From: UBA10133 sp964528565
GTDB lineage: Bacteria; Patescibacteriota; Microgenomatia; UBA1400; MFAQ01
Direction of reading: 5' to 3'
NCBI GenBank assembly: GCA_964528565.1
Contig: CAZGSP010000042.1
Coordinates: forward strand, 1-14,917
DNA length: 14,917 nt
A model generated the notes under the pieces. The model was not told the DNA's origin and did no database searches. It saw nothing but the letters and a program-made list of their open reading frames with translations. This document shows positions 1 through 6,260 of the stretch, piece after piece (the stretch's first letter is position 1; every line of letters begins with the position of its first letter). The translations under genes and the position numbers were made by a program.

Positions 1-1861
1 TGGGTTCTTCAGACTTGGTGGCATCGTCAGTTGACGGGCCAGCAGGTTTGTCTTTTTCGGCGGCGGCTTTGTAGAGAGCCTCGGCGTGTTTTTGGACCAG
101 CTCCGTAGAAGTTTTTAGTTTGGCGTCAAGAGACTCGACGGTGGCCGACTCGTTTTTGACTTCTTTTTCAAGTTCGTCCAGAGAGTCGGTCATTTCCTTG
201 GCGGCATCGGCTCCAAATTTGTCTCCGGCATCCTTAAGTACTTTCCGGGTTTGAATTATCAGAGTGTCGGCTTCGTTTCGCTTGTCCACCAGCTCTTTTT
301 TCTTTTTGTCTTCCTCGGCAAATTTTTGAGCATCTTGCTTCATCTTCTCTACTTCTTCGTCCGAAAGATTGGTGGCGTTTTTGATGGTGATCTTCTGCTC
401 TTTACCGGTCGCCTTGTCTTTGGCCGACACGTTTAGAATGCCATTGGCGTCAATGTCGAAAGTGACTTCGATCTGGGGAATGCCGCGAGGTGCCGCCGGA
501 ATCCCGTCCAGCACGAAACTGCCGAGAGTTTTATTATCGGAAGCCATGGGACGCTCCCCTTGGAGAATGTGAACCTCGACCTGGGGCTGGTTGTCACTGG
601 CGGTACTAAAAGTTTGAGATTTGCTACTGGGAACGGTGGTATTCCTCTCGATCAGAGGAGTCATGACACCACCCATGGTTTCGATACCAAGTGTCAGAGG
701 GGTGACGTCGAGCAAGAGAATGTCTTTGACGTCGCCGGAAATAACTCCGCCTTGAATGGCCGCACCAAGAGCGACGGCTTCGTCCGGATTCACCGACTTG
801 TTGGGCTCCTTACCAAAGAAGTCTTTGACTACTTGCTGGACTTTGGGCATGCGAGTCATGCCACCAACCAGAATTACTTCGGCGATGTGAGACTTCTCCA
901 TCTTGGCGTCCGCCAAAGCTTTTTTGCAGGGTTCGATGGTTTTTTTGATTAAATCGTCGACCAGCTCTTCCAGCTTGGCTCTCGTGATCTTCATGGTGAG
1001 ATGAAGAGGCTGGCCATCACGCTGGGTGATAAATGGTTGATTGATCTCGGTTTCGGTAGCACTGGACAGTTCAATCTTGGCCTTTTCGGCAGAGTCTTTA
1101 ATTCGTTGAAGAGCTTGTTTATCGAGCGACAGATCTACGCCGGACTCTTTTTTGAATTCGGAAACGATATGTTCGATGATCCGGTGATCGAAGTCGTCTC
1201 CACCCAAGAAAGTATCACCGTTGGTCGACTTGACTTCAAAAACGCCATCACCCAGCTCCAGAATGGAGATATCAAAAGTCCCGCCTCCAAGATCGTAAAC
1301 CGCGATGGTTTCGTTTTTGCCCTTGTCCAAACCATAAGCCAGGGCGGCGGCGGTGGGTTCGTTCACTATTCTTTGAACATTTAATCCGGCGATCTCTCCG
1401 GCCTGTTTGGTAGCTTGGCGCTGAGAATCATCGAAGTAAGCAGGGACGGTAATGACAGCGTCCGTAACGGTAGTCCCCAAGTAGGCTTCGGCATCGGCTT
1501 TGGCTTTTTGAAGAATCTTGGCCGATATCTCCTGAGGAGTAAAGGTTTTACCACCCAGATTAATGACCGCCATACCGTCTTTGCCTTCCGCAATTTCGTA
1601 AGGAGCAATTTCTTTAGTTTTTTGAGCTTGCTTGCCGGTAAACTTCTGGCCCATGAGTCTTTTGACGGAAAAAATAGTGTTTCCCGAGTTGAGAACCATT
1701 TGGCGTTTGGCCACGTCCCCCACTAAACCTTTAATCGGTTCAACGATAGAAGGGAAAGTGTTGCGCCCCTCGGATGAAGGGATAATTTTGGCGGTGCCAC
1801 CTTCCATGACGGCCACGGCCGAGTTGGTGGTACCGAGATCGATTCCAATTATTTTTGACAT
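1..1861 (-). CDS. dnaK: Chaperone DnaK (Hsp70), C-terminus cut by window edge
   Basis: ATP-dependent cytoplasmic Hsp70 chaperone working with DnaJ and GrpE. About 620 residues are visible from the ATG at 1861 (MSKIIGIDLGTTNS), running off the left edge. Hallmarks read on the minus strand are the phosphate-1 motif GIDLGTTNS (residues 6-14), ITVPAYFDDSQRQAT, the phosphate-2 motif VYDLGGGTFD, and LVGGMTRMP of the adenosine site. The substrate-binding domain follows (DVTPLTLGIETMGG, then VEVHILQGER). The visible end, KPAGPSTDDATKSEEP, looks like the usual disordered acidic tail, so probably only a few residues are missing. It is the third gene of hrcA-grpE-dnaK, 20 bases after grpE. That gap is A/T-rich with no Shine-Dalgarno, so expression probably depends on read-through from the hrcA promoter. 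Family assignment is certain; only the C-terminal end is unseen. Confidence 0.98.
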   Translation of the reverse strand, partial: MSKIIGIDLGTTNSAVAVMEGGTAKIIPSSEGRNTFPSIVEPIKGLVGDVAKRQMVLNSGNTIFSVKRLMGQKFTGKQAQKTKEIAPYEIAEGKDGMAVINLGGKTFTPQEISAKILQKAKADAEAYLGTTVTDAVITVPAYFDDSQRQATKQAGEIAGLNVQRIVNEPTAAALAYGLDKGKNETIAVYDLGGGTFDISILELGDGVFEVKSTNGDTFLGGDDFDHRIIEHIVSEFKKESGVDLSLDKQALQRIKDSAEKAKIELSSATETEINQPFITQRDGQPLHLTMKITRAKLEELVDDLIKKTIEPCKKALADAKMEKSHIAEVILVGGMTRMPKVQQVVKDFFGKEPNKSVNPDEAVALGAAIQGGVISGDVKDILLLDVTPLTLGIETMGGVMTPLIERNTTVPSSKSQTFSTASDNQPQVEVHILQGERPMASDNKTLGSFVLDGIPAAPRGIPQIEVTFDIDANGILNVSAKDKATGKEQKITIKNATNLSDEEVEKMKQDAQKFAEEDKKKKELVDKRNEADTLIIQTRKVLKDAGDKFGADAAKEMTDSLDELEKEVKNESATVESLDAKLKTSTELVQKHAEALYKAAAEKDKPAGPSTDDATKSEEP

Positions 1862-1881
1862 ATTATTTTTTTGATTTTTAA

Positions 1882-2334
1882 TTAATTTTTAATGGCTGAG
1901 CCGACTTTTACTTTAGCAGGACGGAGGACTTTGTCAAAAAGAAAGTAACCGGGTGACACGGTTTCCATCACTTTGTCCTTTTTCCCCGGAACAACTTCGG
2001 TGCAGTCCATGGTCATGGGGTCGAAGTCCTGACCGTCCGACTTGATTTGAGATAGCCCCTCTTGAGAAAGGGTGGACATAAATTGATCGATGACTATCTG
2101 CAGTCCCCGATCTTTGAGATGGGTTTGAGCCATTTCCAAAGCGTCTATATCCAGGAGAAGCCTTTCGATAAGCGAGGCGGAGGCGAGTTTGATCAGGGTA
2201 GATTCTTGTTCTTTGTGGCGGCGTTCCAGATTTTGATAATCGGCCAGAACCCTTTTGTAATTATTTTCCAGCTCCTCAATGCGGGAGATCAGTTTCGCCG
2301 GTTCTGCGGATTTTTTGGGGTGAGTTTTTACCAT
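1882..2334 (-). CDS. grpE: Nucleotide exchange factor GrpE
   Basis: GrpE releases ADP from DnaK. The 150-residue product has the family layout: a long N-terminal helix/coiled coil (about residues 13-60, ISRIEELENNYKRVLADYQNLERR), a helical middle (LLLDIDALEMAQ), and a C-terminal beta domain with the signatures DFDPMTMDCTEVV and VMETVSPGYFLFDKVLRPAKVKVG. The usual wording is 'HEAM' where this protein has 'MTMD', a mild divergence. The ATG lies inside the end of hrcA (7-base overlap, ATGGTAA), so translation is probably coupled to hrcA. It is shorter than E. coli GrpE (about 197 aa) because the disordered acidic N-terminus is missing. Order and family signatures make the call firm. Confidence 0.95.
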   Translation of the reverse strand: MVKTHPKKSAEPAKLISRIEELENNYKRVLADYQNLERRHKEQESTLIKLASASLIERLLLDIDALEMAQTHLKDRGLQIVIDQFMSTLSQEGLSQIKSDGQDFDPMTMDCTEVVPGKKDKVMETVSPGYFLFDKVLRPAKVKVGSAIKN

Positions 2335-3056
2335 TCTTGAGCAATTTGATTGACTAAATTGGCAACGTAACGGACGAAGGGAATGTTCCGGTCGTATTCC
2401 TGACGGCTGGAGCCAATAATACCGAGACTGCCGCGACGTCCACCGATATTAATATCGGCAAAAACCCAGCTGACCGGCTGAAGCAGACTGACGCCGATCT
2501 CGTCACCGACCAGGATGTGTATGGGAGAACTGCCTGAAGCCCGGCCAAAGATATCCATCAGACGTTGCTGTTGATCCAGAAGATAAAAAATTTCCCGAGT
2601 GATGTCCAGATGATTTTCAAATTCGATGGAGTTAAAGAGATTGGCATAGCCGGAGTGATAAGTCAGTCCCTCATCGGTAGCGGCCACACAAAGGGCTTTG
2701 GTTCTTTCCGCCAGCACTTTGGTAGCTTCCCTCATCAGATCGTCACGGTTGTAGCGATGGTCCCAGACACGCGACTTGACGTTTACCTCTTCGGCGACGG
2801 AGAGATCTTTTTCTTTCATCAGCTCGTTGACGTAGAACTTGATCGCCATAGGCGTGGGAACCCGACCGGAGGAAGCATGTGGCTGGGAGAGAAGTCCTTT
2901 TTCTTCCAGAACGGCCATTTCATTTCTGAGGGTGGCGGGAGAGACCCCGAGACGATACTTGTTTTCAAGAGTCACCGAGCCGACGGGTTCGGCCGTCAGA
3001 GTGAACTCCTCAACAATGGTTTTGATGATATGAATTTGTCGTTCGGTAAGATCCAT
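2328..3056 (-). CDS. hrcA: Heat-shock repressor HrcA, short form
   Basis: HrcA represses heat-shock operons by binding CIRCE operators. The 242-residue product begins with the family N-terminus MDLTERQIHIIKTIVEEF. A winged helix-turn-helix follows (about residues 15-70: EPVGSVTL, LGVSPATLRNEMAVLEEKGLL, then QPHASSGRVPT, the wing signature). The C-terminal GAF-like part is recognisable (HILVGDEIGV, then GSLGIIGSSRQEYDRNIPFVRYV, corresponding to the usual GPTRM-Y region). Typical HrcA is about 340 residues. Since both ends are present, the missing roughly 100 residues come from the middle, where the inserted dimerisation/sensor domain normally sits (between KALCVAAT and GYANLFNSIEF). The start is fixed by the conserved N-terminus; there is no Shine-Dalgarno, because the ATG directly abuts the CIRCE and predicted transcription start. 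It heads the hrcA-grpE-dnaK operon and is presumably autoregulated. Confidence 0.95.
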   Translation of the reverse strand: MDLTERQIHIIKTIVEEFTLTAEPVGSVTLENKYRLGVSPATLRNEMAVLEEKGLLSQPHASSGRVPTPMAIKFYVNELMKEKDLSVAEEVNVKSRVWDHRYNRDDLMREATKVLAERTKALCVAATDEGLTYHSGYANLFNSIEFENHLDITREIFYLLDQQQRLMDIFGRASGSSPIHILVGDEIGVSLLQPVSWVFADINIGGRRGSLGIIGSSRQEYDRNIPFVRYVANLVNQIAQEW

Positions 3057-3082
3057 TAGCAGTATGATAGCATGAGTGATAA
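3056..3082. promoter_or_regulatory. Degenerate CIRCE operator (HrcA binding site)
   Basis: On the plus strand the halves are TTAGCAGTA (3056-3064) and GAGTGATAA (3074-3082), with a 9-base spacer. The CIRCE consensus is TTAGCACTC-N9-GAGTGCTAA, so 7/9 and 8/9 positions match with exact spacing. It covers the hrcA -10 box and reaches the first base of the hrcA start codon. Its right half overlaps the -35 region of the divergent glycoside hydrolase gene. Location in front of hrcA makes the call strong despite the mismatches. Confidence 0.85.
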
Positions 3083-3093
3083 CGAGACGTCAA
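3057..3093 (-). promoter_or_regulatory. hrcA promoter, predicted leaderless
   Basis: Read on the minus strand: -35 TTGACG (3088-3093), 18-base spacer, extended -10 TGC-TATCAT (-10 proper at 3064-3069). Seven bases lie between the -10 box and the hrcA ATG at 3056, so transcription should start at 3056 or 3057, giving no 5' leader. The CIRCE sits across this promoter, which would block RNA polymerase directly. Confidence 0.75.
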
Positions 3094-3112
3094 GATGTGG
3101 TAAAGTAAATTG
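3078..3112 (+). promoter_or_regulatory. Promoter of the glycoside hydrolase gene, predicted leaderless
   Basis: An extended -10, TGG-TAAAGT (-10 proper 3101-3106), lies six bases before the ATG at 3113, so transcription should start at the start codon itself. The -35 region at the right distance (3078-3083, GATAAC) is weak and lies mostly inside the CIRCE. No Shine-Dalgarno is present. Confidence 0.55.
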
Positions 3113-4504
3113 ATGGCCACAAAAAAAGAAATACTGCGCGGGCTGTTCCCCCTGATCTTCGGATTGATAGTGGTCATTATGGTGGTAGCCGTGATCCCGA
3201 CGGCTTTGCAGTACGTGGGGAAGGCGGCCGGAGTGCCGGCAAATTTAATTTTTAACTACGAAGGTGTCTTAGGGAAAATGCCTCAACCCTGGCGGAACTT
3301 GGGCCAAGGAGGAGAAGAGCCAAAAGAGATGCTCGCTCCCGTGGTGGATGCAGTGCGGGCATTAAGACCGGAGTACATCCGACTAGATCATATTTACGAT
3401 GCTTTTAAAGTAGTTTCCAAAACAAGAGGACAACTGGCTTACGACTGGACCGGTCTCGACCAGGCTGTAGATATTATCCTGTCGACGGGAGCCAAGCCCT
3501 TTCTTTCTCTATCGTATATGCCGGACGCCATTTCTACCGGCGATATGGTTTCACCGGCCAAAGATTGGAACGAGTGGGGCCAGGTGGTACAGGCGACCAT
3601 AGAACACTATAGCGGAAGAACCCAAAAGAATATCGACAACGTCATTTATGAAGTATGGAATGAACCGGATCTGTTTGGCGGATATAAAACATATGGGGAC
3701 AAAAATTATCTGGAAATGTACTCCGCTTCGGCCAGGGCGGCGGCGAGAGTCCGGGGTGCGAACCCTTTTGAAATTGGTGGGCCGGCTACGACGGGTCTTT
3801 ATCAAAACTGGCTGGAACGACTGATCAAGTATGCCGACTCGAACAACTTAAGAATGGATTTTGTCAGCTGGCACCGTTATTCATATGATCTGGAACAGTA
3901 CGAAAGAGATGCCAAACAAGCCAAGAAGTGGGCCGAGAATATTCCGGCACTGGTCAATCTAAAGTTTTATGTGACGGAGTGGGGACATGATAGCGAAGTC
4001 GATGCCGGATACGACGGCAGATTCGGGGCTATTCATACTCTCGCCGGAGCCCGCGCGATGATGGGGGCAATTGATAGGGCGGTACTTTTTGAAATTAAGG
4101 ACGGACCGGGGGTCACGAAGTACTGGGGTAGATGGGGAGTTCTGACTCACGAAAAGTTTGGTGCTCCGGAAAAGAAACCGAGATACTACGCCATGCAATT
4201 TTTAAATAATCTTGGTCCATACCGATTAAGTGTGGCTGGAGAAGGCTCGTGGGTCAAAAGTATTGCTTCTACCGATGATAACGGAAACATGAAGATCATG
4301 GTGGTAAATTATGACCCCAAGGGCTCACACTCCGAGGCGGTGCCGATAACTTTTGAAAATCTACCCAAGGGGAACTTCAAGATCACCAGAACGGAGTTTA
4401 TGGGTAGTAGCCGGACGCTAAATATTGCCACGACTTCGGCGACTTGGAAAACTTCGGAATTCTTTACGCCCAATTCGGCGGCAATGTTTACGGTAGAGTT
4501 TTAA
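3113..4504 (+). CDS. Membrane-anchored glycoside hydrolase, clan GH-A (GH39-like)
   Basis: The 463-residue product (ATG at 3113; a TTG at 3110 is a less likely start) begins with a short basic stretch and one hydrophobic segment (about residues 11-32), probably an uncleaved anchor or signal, so the enzyme should face outward. The rest reads as a TIM-barrel: YEVWNEPD (E184 the likely acid/base), VSWHRYSYD, and FYVTEWGHD (E289 the likely nucleophile), both catalytic glutamates intact. A beta-rich C-terminal part (about 370-463) resembles the beta-sandwich that follows the barrel in GH39 xylosidase/iduronidase-type enzymes. The substrate cannot be read from sequence; xylosides or other cell-surface glycans are possible. 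It is transcribed divergently from hrcA across 56 bases that contain the CIRCE, so HrcA might influence it. Subfamily could also be an uncharacterised GH-A group. Confidence 0.8.
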   Translation: MATKKEILRGLFPLIFGLIVVIMVVAVIPTALQYVGKAAGVPANLIFNYEGVLGKMPQPWRNLGQGGEEPKEMLAPVVDAVRALRPEYIRLDHIYDAFKVVSKTRGQLAYDWTGLDQAVDIILSTGAKPFLSLSYMPDAISTGDMVSPAKDWNEWGQVVQATIEHYSGRTQKNIDNVIYEVWNEPDLFGGYKTYGDKNYLEMYSASARAAARVRGANPFEIGGPATTGLYQNWLERLIKYADSNNLRMDFVSWHRYSYDLEQYERDAKQAKKWAENIPALVNLKFYVTEWGHDSEVDAGYDGRFGAIHTLAGARAMMGAIDRAVLFEIKDGPGVTKYWGRWGVLTHEKFGAPEKKPRYYAMQFLNNLGPYRLSVAGEGSWVKSIASTDDNGNMKIMVVNYDPKGSHSEAVPITFENLPKGNFKITRTEFMGSSRTLNIATTSATWKTSEFFTPNSAAMFTVEF

Positions 4505-4529
4505 AAAAACACCCCGGTGAGGGGGTGTT
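4503..4529 (-). terminator. Intrinsic terminator of the 4539-5066 gene
   Basis: A hairpin with 8-bp arms AACACCCC (4508-4515) and GGGGTGTT (4522-4529) and a 6-base loop is followed, on the minus strand, by a run of T (complement of 4503-4509). It therefore ends transcription of the minus-strand orphan gene. In the plus direction the hairpin has no U tract, so it is at best a weak terminator for the glycoside hydrolase gene, whose stop codon it abuts. Confidence 0.85.
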
Positions 4530-4538
4530 GAGATCTGT

Positions 4539-5066
4539 TTACTGTTTCCAGTACATCTTCAGCTTGTGGAGATTTACGCGGAAGCAATAAGCAACCAAAT
4601 TTAAATCGGGTTGGAAACCGTACTTTTGACAGGAAAACTTGTACTGTTCCAGGGTAAACCCGGGCCGTTGACCGGTCGGGGTGTTGAGGGACCAGTCGTT
4701 GATTTCTTCGACTTTCTTTACCAGGGTCTCTGTCCAGAGAGCGGAAAAATCCTGGCCTTCTTCCAGCTCCTGCAAGCGCTTCCAGGCGTAGGCAAGCCAG
4801 TTTTGAAAACCGGCAGGTTCGCGCCATATCCCGGCTCTACAGCCGGCGAGTTCGAGCAAGATCAAGTCGATGCGGCTTTTCAGGGAGTCGAAGCAACACA
4901 TATCAAATACTTGAAGCACCCGGTGATCACGATCACGGCAGGTTAGGGAACAACTGGGCGGGTTCACATGGCCCCAGCGGGCAAAAGTCAGGTACCGCGT
5001 GAGAAACTCGACCGGGGTAAAACTCTCACCTTGACCCGGGGTAAAGGGATTACGAGGCTGATACAT
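4539..5066 (-). CDS. Orphan 175-aa protein with several cysteines
   Basis: I do not recognise this family. The 175-residue product is probably soluble and cytoplasmic: no signal peptide or membrane segment. The N-terminal third has H33, C39, C43, H48 and a CC pair at 57-58, which could hold a metal ion. The middle (about 60-125) is rich in helix formers and Trp (WLAYAWKRLQELEEG). The C-terminus is basic and aromatic (LHKLKMYWKQ). Further cysteines lie at 76, 146 and 161. That this is a real gene is supported by its complete transcription unit: a TATAAT box at 5115-5120, an AAAAGGAG Shine-Dalgarno 6 bases before the ATG, and an intrinsic terminator 9 bases after the stop. It is divergent from the QueC-like gene, which may mean related functions, but nothing proves that. 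Confidence 0.7.
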   Translation of the reverse strand: MYQPRNPFTPGQGESFTPVEFLTRYLTFARWGHVNPPSCSLTCRDRDHRVLQVFDMCCFDSLKSRIDLILLELAGCRAGIWREPAGFQNWLAYAWKRLQELEEGQDFSALWTETLVKKVEEINDWSLNTPTGQRPGFTLEQYKFSCQKYGFQPDLNLVAYCFRVNLHKLKMYWKQ

Positions 5067-5072
5067 AGATGA

Positions 5073-5080
5073 CTCCTTTT
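5073..5080 (-). promoter_or_regulatory. Strong Shine-Dalgarno of the orphan gene
   Basis: The minus strand reads AAAAGGAG, 6 bases upstream of the ATG at 5066. It fixes the start codon and contrasts with most other genes here, which lack any Shine-Dalgarno. Confidence 0.85.
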
Positions 5081-5113
5081 GTAAAAGAACGGGGTAGGAA
5101 CGAATTTATGGTG

Positions 5114-5122
5114 TATTATAGC
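5114..5122. promoter_or_regulatory. Overlapping divergent -10 boxes
   Basis: On the minus strand 5115-5120 is a perfect TATAAT, predicting a start near 5108 and a leader of about 40 bases containing the Shine-Dalgarno of the orphan gene. On the plus strand the same bases give TATTAT (5114-5119) or TATAGC (5117-5122), with 10 or 7 bases to the ATG at 5130, so the QueC-like mRNA would be leaderless or nearly so. The -35 elements are weak on both sides. Because the boxes overlap, polymerase can probably serve only one direction at a time. Confidence 0.6.
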
Positions 5123-5129
5123 GCAGACT

Positions 5130-6260
5130 ATGTCCAGGACAGAACAAAGCTCGGTCTCGATAACGCTGGCGGAGAAAAATCCGTTTGACTTAACCATGAG
5201 AGATAACGACGGCTCTCACCGGCTTTCCATTGAGGAACCGGTTGGGTTTGGCCAGGGAGCAAGCGAGGAATCTCAAGATCTGATGAGATCGATGATGGCG
5301 GCGCACCTGCTGGCTCCGGTAATGCCGGAAAAAATCTTTACCAATTTCGATTTCCATTTTCCGGAACTACTGAGCGCCTTGTACGAGTACTACGGCAAAA
5401 GAAAGCCAAAAATTTTAAGGTTGGATGAACGTGTCCGGCCGGAGATCAGAAATCCGGAAGTAGTTCAGAGAAAATTCGGTCAAGCCACTTCACATTCAGG
5501 CGGTTTGGACTCCGTTTACAGGATCGTAAAGTTATTGGATCAAGATGAAATTCCATTGGCGGTCCACTTGAAAAACCTTAATGCCAAGGGGAATTACCGG
5601 GAAGCGATAGCGAGCGAAGAACAGTGCCGGGACTGGAAGGTGCCATATTTATCGGTCAGACTGAGAAACAGTTCCGGTAACACGGGTTTTGATACTATGA
5701 GAACCAGAGATCTGTTGCTGGCCCTAACGGTGGCGGTGGCCGCGGCTCCGAATAATATTAAGAAGGTATTAATTGAAGGAGGAATGGGAACGGATACCGA
5801 CAAGTATCAATTTAGTGAGCAAGTAGATGTCTGGAAATGGTTTAACAAATTATTAAAAGAGACGGGGATGGATGTAGAAGTGGAGGGAGTTGACCCGGGA
5901 GATATTGAAACAATTGGTGAAATAATCGGACTGGAAAAGAAATTGGGTATCTCCATATTACCCATGGTTCAGAACTGTTTTTCGGCTTCTTTTCAGGTGG
6001 GACACAACCGGAGGAAATGGGAAAGGGAAACGCCCACTATCGCGGAGCAAAGCTCTTATCATTGGTGTGGAAGTTGTTTGAAGTGCAGACGAATGACTCT
6101 TGGAAGACTGGCTTATGGAGATCCAAGATTTAAAAATGTATCGGTGAAAGAGGTGGCGTATTTTGTGAGAGATACCAATGATTGGCTCAAGAAATATCCG
6201 AACAATGCCGACTTGGTAACGGAAAGTTTTTTAACCCACCTCGCGTCACTTGGAGTTTAG
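5130..6260 (+). CDS. QueC/ExsB-like PP-loop ATPase with CxxCxxC motif
   Basis: The 376-residue product carries an N-type ATP-pyrophosphatase loop, SHSGGLDS (residues 121-128), which adenylates a substrate. The later stretch TRDLLLALTVAVAAA (192-206) resembles the RN-LLFLSLA segment of QueC, and the C-terminal HWCGSCLKCRR (C313, C316, C319) resembles the QueC zinc site CGxCxxC. A fourth cysteine, C283, lies 29 residues upstream instead of about 8 as in QueC, so the metal site may be built differently. The roughly 115-residue N-terminal extension before the P-loop is also unlike QueC (about 230 aa in total). The reaction is unknown; 7-deazaguanine synthesis, tRNA thiolation or another adenylating step are options. 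No queD/E/F neighbours are seen. Start: ATG at 5130, no Shine-Dalgarno; M23 is an alternative. Its stop overlaps the lepA stop by 4 bases, tail to tail. Confidence 0.7.
   Translation: MSRTEQSSVSITLAEKNPFDLTMRDNDGSHRLSIEEPVGFGQGASEESQDLMRSMMAAHLLAPVMPEKIFTNFDFHFPELLSALYEYYGKRKPKILRLDERVRPEIRNPEVVQRKFGQATSHSGGLDSVYRIVKLLDQDEIPLAVHLKNLNAKGNYREAIASEEQCRDWKVPYLSVRLRNSSGNTGFDTMRTRDLLLALTVAVAAAPNNIKKVLIEGGMGTDTDKYQFSEQVDVWKWFNKLLKETGMDVEVEGVDPGDIETIGEIIGLEKKLGISILPMVQNCFSASFQVGHNRRKWERETPTIAEQSSYHWCGSCLKCRRMTLGRLAYGDPRFKNVSVKEVAYFVRDTNDWLKKYPNNADLVTESFLTHLASLGV

Noticed and set aside
560..1384. Long plus-strand open frames opposite dnaK
   Set aside because: They are antisense frames of dnaK, whose minus-strand frame is continuous and carries all Hsp70 motifs.
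3110..3112. TTG as the start of the glycoside hydrolase
   Set aside because: The ATG three bases later fits the -10 spacing better and gives the same protein minus one residue.
4508..4529. Terminator for the plus-strand glycoside hydrolase
   Set aside because: In the plus direction the hairpin is followed by mixed bases, not a T run; the T run lies on the minus-strand side.
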